DNA from: Deinococcus actinosclerus | Lineage (GTDB): Bacteria; Deinococcota; Deinococci; Deinococcales; Deinococcaceae | Assembly: GCF_001507665.1 (NCBI RefSeq) | Contig: NZ_CP013910.1 | Span: 80,001-122,500 of the forward strand | DNA: 42,500 nt | Direction of reading: 5' to 3' | Part shown: positions 36,390 through 42,500 of the stretch, in pieces | How positions within the stretch are numbered: the stretch's first letter is position 1 | How the letters are laid out: each line of letters starts with the position of its first letter | Position numbers and translations under genes: made by a program | The notes under the pieces: model-generated | Told to the model about the DNA's origin: nothing | What the model saw: the letters and a program-made list of their open reading frames with translations, nothing else | Database searches by the model: none

Positions 36390-37997
36390 TCAGCGCTCCC
36401 TGGGACCGGAGACGTCCTCCGGCGGGCGGGTGACCGGATCGGGCGGGACGGGCAGGCCCAGCGCGGCCTGACGGGCGCGGGCGTGCGCCAGCGTCCAGGC
36501 GCGCGGGTCGCGTTCCCCGGCATAGCTGTCGCGCAGGGAAGCGCTCAGGGCTGAGGCTCCGATGCACTCGGGCACGCCGCTGGCACCGGGGTTGGGCGCG
36601 CAGTCGGTCAGGACGTCCAGGTGCGCCGCGATGACCGGCGCGGCGCCCGGGCCCAGGGCGAGCAGGTCGGCGGCGTTCGCCTGCTGCGGGGCGCGGCGCT
36701 GCGCGTTCGTGACCCCGGACAGCTCCCGCGTGATGTTCACCCGCGCGATCAGCCCAGCCGGATTCAGCGCGGTCGTGACGAGCAGCGTGCCCAGGCCCAG
36801 CAGCAGCGCCGGGTACGCGAAGCGCGGGGCCTGATCCCGCCAGAGGGTCACGGCCAGCCACGCCAGGGTCAGCGTCACCCACACCAGGAAGGCGGCGCCC
36901 AGCACGCGGGTCTCGCTCAGGCCGTACGCCTGGGTGTACAGCACCCAGCGCTGCGCGGCGGACGCCAGGATCACCGTCAGCGGCAGCAGCACGGCGGCGT
37001 TCAGCGCGTGGAAGGCTGCTCGGCGGCGGGACTCCGGGGTGCTCAGGGCGTACGCGACGCGCAGCACGGCGGCCGTCAGGAGCGCCACGGTCATGAGTTG
37101 CCCGAAGCCCTCGCGGATGAACGCCGCGTACGTCTGCCCGTCGGGCAGCGTGCCGCCCAGCAGCAGCGGCAGCTGCCGCGCCGCGAACGCCGTGAACAGC
37201 AGCGCCAGCGCGCCCAGCGGCACGCCCGTCTCGATCAGGCCCAGCCGTCCCTGACCCGGCGCGGGCGGGAGGAGGCTGGGCCGCGCGGCGAGCAGCGCCC
37301 CGTACACCAGTCCGCCGGTCAGGATCAGCCAGCCGATCAGGTGCCCCAGGGTGCTGATAGACCGGTCGAGGTTCACGTCCAGGTGCAGCAACGCGTTCAG
37401 CGCGTGGGCGAACGACTCGTCCGCCCCGGCCAGCAGCGGTGCGAACACCGCGAGGAGCGGCACGCTCAGCAGGGCGCCCACGCCCACCCGGCCCCAGGTG
37501 CGCGGCGCGGCAGAGGCGGGTTTCAGGTGCGCCCACGGGAAGCGGTCGAGCAGCACGGCCAGCCCGTAGATGACGTGAATGCCGCTGCTCAGGGCGGCGC
37601 CCAGGCCGTCCAGCACGCCCGCCCGCGCCAGCCCCGGGAAGCGCAGCGCGGCCGAGCCCAGCCCCAGGCACAACACCAGCGCCAGCATGTTCAGGAACGC
37701 CAGATCGGGCGTGGGGGCCCACAGCGTGAACGCCACGCTGAACAGGGCGGCCAGGGCCAGCAGGGTCACCCCCTCGCGGCTGGGGGGCTGGCCCTCCCGC
37801 CGCGCCCGCCACGTCACCACGCCCAGGTACAGGGCCGTCCACACCGCCAGATTCAGCCCGAACGCGCCGCCCGCGCCCTCGGTCAGCAGCAGCGCGGCCA
37901 GCGCCAGCCCGGCGGCGGTCAGCAGCGGCCACGCCAGCCTCGGCGCGGCGGGGGAGGGGGCCTGGGGGACTTCGGCGGGCGCACCGGGGAGGGTCAT
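36390..37997 (-). CDS. DUF4173-like polytopic membrane protein
   Basis: A 535-residue integral membrane protein with about twelve hydrophobic segments. The region WVLYTQAYGLSETRVLGAAF resembles the conserved YGLT-x-x-R signature in DUF4173/DUF4153 proteins, whose function is unknown. The last 120 residues after the membrane part (ARVNITRELSGVTNAQRR to the C-terminus) are soluble and extracytoplasmic or cytoplasmic, and contain DCAPNPGASGVPECIG with two cysteines. The family often occurs with two-component or RDD-type genes; here the neighbours give no hint. The ATG at 37997 follows a TACGGT box by 6 nt. It lies downstream of the ABC permease gene with a weak hairpin between. Confidence 0.8.
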   Translation of the reverse strand: MTLPGAPAEVPQAPSPAAPRLAWPLLTAAGLALAALLLTEGAGGAFGLNLAVWTALYLGVVTWRARREGQPPSREGVTLLALAALFSVAFTLWAPTPDLAFLNMLALVLCLGLGSAALRFPGLARAGVLDGLGAALSSGIHVIYGLAVLLDRFPWAHLKPASAAPRTWGRVGVGALLSVPLLAVFAPLLAGADESFAHALNALLHLDVNLDRSISTLGHLIGWLILTGGLVYGALLAARPSLLPPAPGQGRLGLIETGVPLGALALLFTAFAARQLPLLLGGTLPDGQTYAAFIREGFGQLMTVALLTAAVLRVAYALSTPESRRRAAFHALNAAVLLPLTVILASAAQRWVLYTQAYGLSETRVLGAAFLVWVTLTLAWLAVTLWRDQAPRFAYPALLLGLGTLLVTTALNPAGLIARVNITRELSGVTNAQRRAPQQANAADLLALGPGAAPVIAAHLDVLTDCAPNPGASGVPECIGASALSASLRDSYAGERDPRAWTLAHARARQAALGLPVPPDPVTRPPEDVSGPRER

Positions 37998-38003
37998 GCC
38001 CGC

Positions 38004-38009
38004 ACCGTA
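38004..38009 (-). promoter_or_regulatory. -10 box of leaderless DUF4173-like gene
   Basis: Minus-strand TACGGT, 6 nt before the ATG at 37997. Confidence 0.4.
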
Positions 38010-38059
38010 CTCACCGGGCCCTCACGCGGCGTCCACCGGAGGGTCTACAGCGAAAGGAG

Positions 38060-38077
38060 GAGAACCGGCCTCCCGGT
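38060..38077 (-). terminator. weak terminator hairpin after ABC permease gene
   Basis: ACCGG (38064-38068) and CCGGT (38073-38077) form a 5-bp stem, followed on the minus strand by TCTCCTCCTTTCG. It is short, so only a candidate. Confidence 0.35.
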
Positions 38078-38088
38078 CTGGCTGGGCG

Positions 38089-38760
38089 CTACCCGCCGCG
38101 CGCGAAACGGCGTTCCAGCGCCCGCTGCACGAGTTCCAGCAGGCTGCTGACCGCCCAGTAGATCAGCGCCGCCGCCAGGTACGGCCCGAACGGTTCGAAG
38201 GTCCGCGCGATGACCAGCTGCGCGCTGCGGAGCAGTTCCACGACCGTGATCACGCTGACCAGGGACGTGTCCTTCACGAGGCCGATCAGGGTGTTGCTCA
38301 GGCTGGGCAGTGCCACGCGCGCCGCCTGCGGCAGGATGATCAGCCGCATGGTCTGCGACCCACTCAGGCCCAGGCTGGTCGCGGCCTCCCGCTGCCCCTT
38401 CGGGATGCTCAGGATCGCGGCGCGCATCGTCTCCGAGAGGTACGCGGCGGCGTTCAGCGTCAGGGCGATCACGCCGCCCGCCACGGGGTTCAGCGTGACG
38501 CCCAGGCTGGGCAGCCCGTAGTAGATGACGAAAATCTGCACGAGCAGCGGCGTGCCGCGCATGAACGACACGTACAGGCTGCTCAGGCCCCGCACCCAGC
38601 CCAGGCGGGACAGCCGCGCCAGCGCGACCAGGAACCCCAGCGGGAGGCCCAGCACCATCGCGCCCAGCGCGAACCCCAGCGTGACGGGCAGCGCCCCCAG
38701 CAGGGTCGGCAGGGACGTCCAGGCGCTCTGGAGGACGAGTTGCAGCTGTTCGGTGTTCAT
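38089..38760 (-). CDS. cystine-type ABC transporter permease (TcyL/YecS-like)
   Basis: The inner-membrane permease of a polar amino-acid ABC importer. It has 223 residues, the size of E. coli YecS/TcyL. Close matches along the whole length include SFMRGTPLLVQIFVIYYGLP, LNAAAYLSETMRAAI, the EAA loop KGQREAATSLGLS, ILPQAARVALPSLSN and LVKDTSLVS. It pairs with the binding protein encoded just upstream. I chose ATG 38760, which has GGGAGG directly upstream (spacing only about 3 nt); an in-frame GTG at 38775 has none. No ATP-binding subunit gene follows. A hairpin at 38777-38820 separates it from the binding-protein gene. Confidence 0.92.
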   Translation of the reverse strand: MNTEQLQLVLQSAWTSLPTLLGALPVTLGFALGAMVLGLPLGFLVALARLSRLGWVRGLSSLYVSFMRGTPLLVQIFVIYYGLPSLGVTLNPVAGGVIALTLNAAAYLSETMRAAILSIPKGQREAATSLGLSGSQTMRLIILPQAARVALPSLSNTLIGLVKDTSLVSVITVVELLRSAQLVIARTFEPFGPYLAAALIYWAVSSLLELVQRALERRFARGG

Positions 38761-38776
38761 GGGCCTCCCTGGCACG

Positions 38777-38820
38777 GCGCTGGGCCACGGGCGGTGGTGA
38801 CCGCGTCCATGGCCCAGCGC
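38777..38820 (-). other. intercistronic hairpin between binding-protein and permease genes
   Basis: Perfect 11-bp arms GCGCTGGGCCA (38777-38787) and TGGCCCAGCGC (38810-38820) enclose a second GCGGT/ACCGC stem. No T-run follows. Such hairpins commonly stabilise the upstream binding-protein mRNA and lower permease expression. Confidence 0.6.
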
Positions 38821-38834
38821 TCACAGCTCTGAGC

Positions 38835-39611
38835 TTAAGGCTTGCTGACGTCCTGACCGAACCACTTGCGGCTGATCTTGGCGTACGTGCCGTCGGCCTT
38901 GAGTTGCAGCAGGGCCTTGTCCACCGCCGTCTTCAGGCTGGTGTTGGTCTTCTTCATGGCGATGCCGACCGATTCGGGGTCACCGATGACGCCCGCGCCG
39001 CGCACGGGGAGGTTCTGGGACTTGATGAGGTACCCGACGAGCAGGCGGTCGTTGAACGCGGCGTCCAGGCGGCCCGCGGCGAGGTCCGCGAGGTACTCGG
39101 GCGCGCCGGGGTACGTGACGACGTTGATACCGCCCGCGTCCCGCAGCTGCTTCTCGAAGTTGCTGCCCAGGCCCACGCCCACGCGCTTGCCCTTCAGGTC
39201 CGCAAGGGTCTTCGGGGAGAAGCTGCCAGTCTTCTTGACGATGATCTGCGGGCTGGAGTACGCGTAGGGCTGGCTGAAGCCGATGGTCTTCTGGCGCTCG
39301 GCGGTGATGCCGACCTGATTGACGATCACGTCGTACTTGTTCGCCTGGAGTCCGGCCAGGATGCCGCTCCACTCGGTCAGGACGAACTCGGCCTTCAGGC
39401 CCAGCTTGGCCGCCACGGCCCGGGCGATGTCCACGTCGAAGCCGGTGAGGTTGCCCTTGTCGTCCTTGTACGTGAACGGGGCGTAGGTGCCTTCCATGCC
39501 GATCTTCAGCACGCCTTTTTGCAGGGTGCTGGGGGCGGCGGCGTGGGCGCTGCCGAGGCCGAGGGTCAGGGCGAGCAGGGGCAGGGTGAGGCCGGTGAAG
39601 TGCTTGGTCAT
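38835..39611 (-). CDS. amino-acid ABC transporter substrate-binding protein (cystine-type)
   Basis: A 258-residue periplasmic binding protein of family 3. A signal peptide (TGLTLPLLALTLGLGSAHA, cleavage near residue 25) precedes GVLKIGMEGTYAPFTY, GNLTGFDVDIARAVA, KYDVIVNQVGITAERQKTI and DAAFNDRLLVGYLI. The string VNQVGITAERQK and the FNDRL region resemble cystine-binding FliY/TcyJ; together with the YecS-like permease this points to L-cystine uptake, a sulphur and redox supply route. AAGGAG precedes the ATG. A TAGACT -10 (39694-39699, minus) with TTTCTA 17 nt upstream is a likely promoter. The ligand assignment is inference from similarity, not from binding residues checked against a structure. 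Confidence 0.92.
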   Translation of the reverse strand: MTKHFTGLTLPLLALTLGLGSAHAAAPSTLQKGVLKIGMEGTYAPFTYKDDKGNLTGFDVDIARAVAAKLGLKAEFVLTEWSGILAGLQANKYDVIVNQVGITAERQKTIGFSQPYAYSSPQIIVKKTGSFSPKTLADLKGKRVGVGLGSNFEKQLRDAGGINVVTYPGAPEYLADLAAGRLDAAFNDRLLVGYLIKSQNLPVRGAGVIGDPESVGIAMKKTNTSLKTAVDKALLQLKADGTYAKISRKWFGQDVSKP

Positions 39612-39693
39612 GGGGCTCCTTGGGGGGCTGCCGGGCAGCCGGGTGCGTGGGGTTGAACAGACGCGTGGCCGCGTCGTTCACGGCAATGGCAAT

Positions 39694-39738
39694 AGTCTAC
39701 AACTTCGGTCAATTTTTAGAAAGTGTCCTGCATACACT
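39694..39738 (-). promoter_or_regulatory. promoter and small inverted repeat upstream of cystine-type binding protein gene
   Basis: Minus strand: TTTCTA, 17 nt, TAGACT (39694-39699). AGTGT (39722-39726) and ACACT (39734-39738) form a 5-bp inverted repeat just upstream, a possible operator. This AT-rich patch stands out from the surrounding GC-rich DNA. Confidence 0.4.
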
Positions 39739-39831
39739 ATTGGCGCTCGGGTGACGCGGACCGTCCGCCCCGCCGGACCGCGCCCCGCCGGAACCTCGTG
39801 CGCGGGTACGGTTGCCCCGCCCCCCGCCCTC

Positions 39832-39837
39832 TACACT
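39832..39837 (+). promoter_or_regulatory. -10 box of leaderless ubiD-type gene
   Basis: TACACT, 6 nt before the ATG at 39844, with no ribosome binding site. Confidence 0.45.
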
Positions 39838-39843
39838 CGGCGC

Positions 39844-41685
39844 ATGGCCTTTCCGGACATCCAGAGTTTCATGCGCCTCCTCGAGCAGCGCGGTGAACTG
39901 CTCCGCGTCACGACCCCGGTCAGCCGAGAACTGGAAATCACCGAGATCGCCGACCGCATGGTCAAGCAGGGCGGCCCGGCCCTGCTGTTCGAGAACGTCA
40001 CCGGCAGTGACTACCCGGTCGCCATCGGCCTGCTGGGCACCAAGGAGCGCGTGGCGCTGGCCCTCGGCGTGGACGACCTCGACGAACTGGCCGAGAAGGT
40101 CCGGAACCTCATCGACCTGTCCGGCGGCGGCAGCAAGCTGGGCCTGCTGAGCAACGTCACGAAACTCCGCGACGCCATGAACCTCCCCCCGCGCCGCGTC
40201 CGCTCGGCCCCCGCGCAGGAGGTCGTGTGGCGCGGCGACGAGGTGGACCTCTCGAAGATCCCGGTCCTCAAGTGCTGGCCGCTCGACGGCGGGCCGTTCG
40301 TCACGCTGCCCCTCGTCATCACGAAGGACCCGGAAACCGGCGAGCGCAACATGGGCATGTACCGCGTGCAGGTCATGAGCAAAAACACGACTGGCATGCA
40401 CTGGCAGCGGCACAAGACCGGTACCAAACACCTGGAGAAGGCCAGGAAACTGGGACAGCGGCTGGAGGTCGCGGTCGCCATCGGCGGCGACCCGGCGCTG
40501 ATCTACGCCGCCACCGCGCCCCTGCCGCCCGTGCCGGGCCTGGACGAGTTCGCCCTCGCCGGGTACCTGCGCGGCCAGCGCTACCCCGTCGCCAGGGGTA
40601 TCACGGTGGATCTGGACGTGCCCGCCAACGCCGAGTTCGTGCTGGAAGGCTACGTGGACCCCAGCGAGGACTGGGTGGTCGAGGGGCCGTTCGGGGATCA
40701 CACCGGCTTCTATACCCTGCCGGACCTGTACCCGCACTTCCACGTCACGGCCGTCACCATGCGCCGCAATCCCGTGTACCCGGCGACCATCGTGGGCCGC
40801 CCCCCCATGGAGGACGCGTACCTGATCGAGGCGTCCGAACGGCTGTTCCTGCCCGCCGCGCAGCTCATCATTCCCGAGATCGTCGATTACCACATGCCGC
40901 CCGCCGGGGTCGCTCACAACCTCGTGTTCGTCAGCATCAAGAAGAGCTACCCGGGGCAGGCGTACAAGGTCGCCAACGGCCTGTTCGGCCTGGGCCAGAT
41001 GATGTTCGCCAAGGTCATCGTGGTCCTCGACGAGGACGTGAAGGTCACCGACTTCGACGCCGTGTGGCGCGAGGTCACGCGCAAGGCCGTGCCGGGCCGC
41101 GACACCCTCACCACGCGCGGCCCCATCGACGTGCTCGACCACTCCAGCCGGGGCTGGGGCTACGGCGGCAAACTCATCATCGACGCCACCACCAAACGCC
41201 CCGAGGAGGTCGGCAGCGCCGCCAGCAGCCGCCCCGACCAGGCTGGGGACACCGTGGCGCCCCACGCCTTCACGCCCCTCGCCGCGCACGACCTCCCCAC
41301 CTTCGGCGGCGTCCTCGCCCAGCGGCAGACCCCGGACGGGTACTGGCTGGTCGCGCTGCACAAGACCCGCGCCGGACAGGCCCGCGAGCTCGCCGCCGCC
41401 TTCGCCGCGCACCCCGCCGCGCAGGGCATCCGCCACCTCCTGATCTGCGACGACCAGACCGACGTGAACGACCTCCAGGACGTCTGGTGGACCATCCTGA
41501 ACAACATCGACGCCGAACGCGACGTCTGGGTGCAGGGGGGGCTCCTCGCCTGGGACGGCGCGCAGAAACTTCCTGAAGAGGGCTTCGTGCGCGAGTGGCC
41601 GCCCAAGATCGTCATGGACCAGGGGGTCGTGGACCGCGTGGAGCGCCTGTGGAACGTGTACGGCCTGCCGGAATCCCTGCGGTAA
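39844..41685 (+). CDS. UbiD family decarboxylase (menaquinone-type)
   Basis: A 613-residue prenylated-FMN-dependent decarboxylase. Long UbiD proteins of this size are typical of the menaquinone (futalosine) branch, and Deinococcus uses menaquinone, so decarboxylation of a naphthoate-type intermediate is the best guess. Visible motifs: IPVLKCWPLDGGPFVTLPLV, MSKNTTGMHWQRHKTGTKH, VEGPFGDHTGFYTLPDLYP with the conserved Glu and metal-binding His, and KKSYPGQAYKVANGLFGLGQ. The usual partner UbiX, which makes the cofactor, is not in the window. The start is the first ATG (MAFPDIQSF) after a leaderless TACACT box; upstream in-frame sequence overlaps the promoter region. A hairpin follows. Confidence 0.92.
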   Translation: MAFPDIQSFMRLLEQRGELLRVTTPVSRELEITEIADRMVKQGGPALLFENVTGSDYPVAIGLLGTKERVALALGVDDLDELAEKVRNLIDLSGGGSKLGLLSNVTKLRDAMNLPPRRVRSAPAQEVVWRGDEVDLSKIPVLKCWPLDGGPFVTLPLVITKDPETGERNMGMYRVQVMSKNTTGMHWQRHKTGTKHLEKARKLGQRLEVAVAIGGDPALIYAATAPLPPVPGLDEFALAGYLRGQRYPVARGITVDLDVPANAEFVLEGYVDPSEDWVVEGPFGDHTGFYTLPDLYPHFHVTAVTMRRNPVYPATIVGRPPMEDAYLIEASERLFLPAAQLIIPEIVDYHMPPAGVAHNLVFVSIKKSYPGQAYKVANGLFGLGQMMFAKVIVVLDEDVKVTDFDAVWREVTRKAVPGRDTLTTRGPIDVLDHSSRGWGYGGKLIIDATTKRPEEVGSAASSRPDQAGDTVAPHAFTPLAAHDLPTFGGVLAQRQTPDGYWLVALHKTRAGQARELAAAFAAHPAAQGIRHLLICDDQTDVNDLQDVWWTILNNIDAERDVWVQGGLLAWDGAQKLPEEGFVREWPPKIVMDQGVVDRVERLWNVYGLPESLR

Positions 41686-41696
41686 CCCGGGGATGG

Positions 41697-41730
41697 AGCG
41701 GAGGCCAGGGCTGACGCGCTGGCCTCCGCT
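41697..41730 (+). terminator. terminator hairpin after ubiD-type gene
   Basis: Perfect 12-bp arms (41697-41708 and 41719-41730) with a 10-nt loop, followed by TCAGTTGTTG. It lies between converging genes and may serve both, as the following sequence is only weakly T-rich. Confidence 0.55.
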
Positions 41731-41751
41731 TCAGTTGTTGAATGGCTGGAT

Positions 41752-42500
<749 letters not shown>

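Noticed and set aside
39722..39738. AGTGT/ACACT repeat considered as a firm operator
   Set aside because: Five-bp arms are too short to claim; kept only as part of a low-confidence promoter feature.
39709..41436. 575-codon minus-strand open frame opposite the UbiD gene
   Set aside because: Low-complexity shadow; the plus-strand UbiD motifs are unambiguous.

Overview
The window reads as chromosomal DNA of a Deinococcus species. G+C is about 70% with strong third-position GC bias. The RecA (19961-21025) matches the Deinococcus RecA sequence as I remember it and sits in the genus-typical cinA-thpR-recA order. Some fifteen genes carry a TANNNT box 5-7 nt in front of the start codon, the arrangement known for leaderless transcripts in Deinococcus. 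I see no phage, IS element, CRISPR array, rRNA or tRNA.

Layout. 13-5051: an MFS permease and a divergent LacI regulator sharing one palindrome, galE, then a TetR regulator divergent from a short-chain dehydrogenase. 5070-7514: a CorA-type metal transporter and an M20 peptidase. 7515-10805: a structured 5' region that may be a c-di-GMP-type riboswitch, a 956-residue lipoprotein of less biased composition, and a 23-bp terminator-like hairpin. 10951-17195: eight minus-strand genes: SDR, M24 peptidase, secreted protein, HD hydrolase, HNH nuclease, MarC protein, membrane protein, Fur-family regulator. 17307-18877: birA-bioY behind a candidate BirA operator. 18888-19908: three hairpins in a row, then a secreted protein that shares a domain with the 956-residue lipoprotein. 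19961-22955: recA, thpR and cinA in one overlapping minus-strand operon. 23236-25121: a phospholipase A2-like lipoprotein and a second lipoprotein. 25242-27832: a NarL-type two-component system, a Csp3-like copper-storage protein and a small unknown protein. 27917-31165: ilvA with a leader peptide and attenuator, and an FAD oxidoreductase. 31265-36375: a SpoIID-like protein, an LptD-like outer-membrane protein and a lipoprotein, apparently one envelope operon. 36390-39611: a DUF4173-like membrane protein and a cystine-type ABC permease and binding protein without an ATPase. 39844-42500: a UbiD-family decarboxylase and the 3' part of an FMN alpha-hydroxy-acid oxidase.

The region is mostly core metabolism (galactose, biotin, isoleucine, menaquinone), DNA repair and envelope biology. 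The least-described parts are regulatory or lineage-specific: the ilvA leader, the putative riboswitch, the BirA operator, the shared Deinococcus domain, the SpoIID-LptD operon and a CinA whose deamidase motif looks degenerate. All family assignments were made by eye from motifs; no database search was run.
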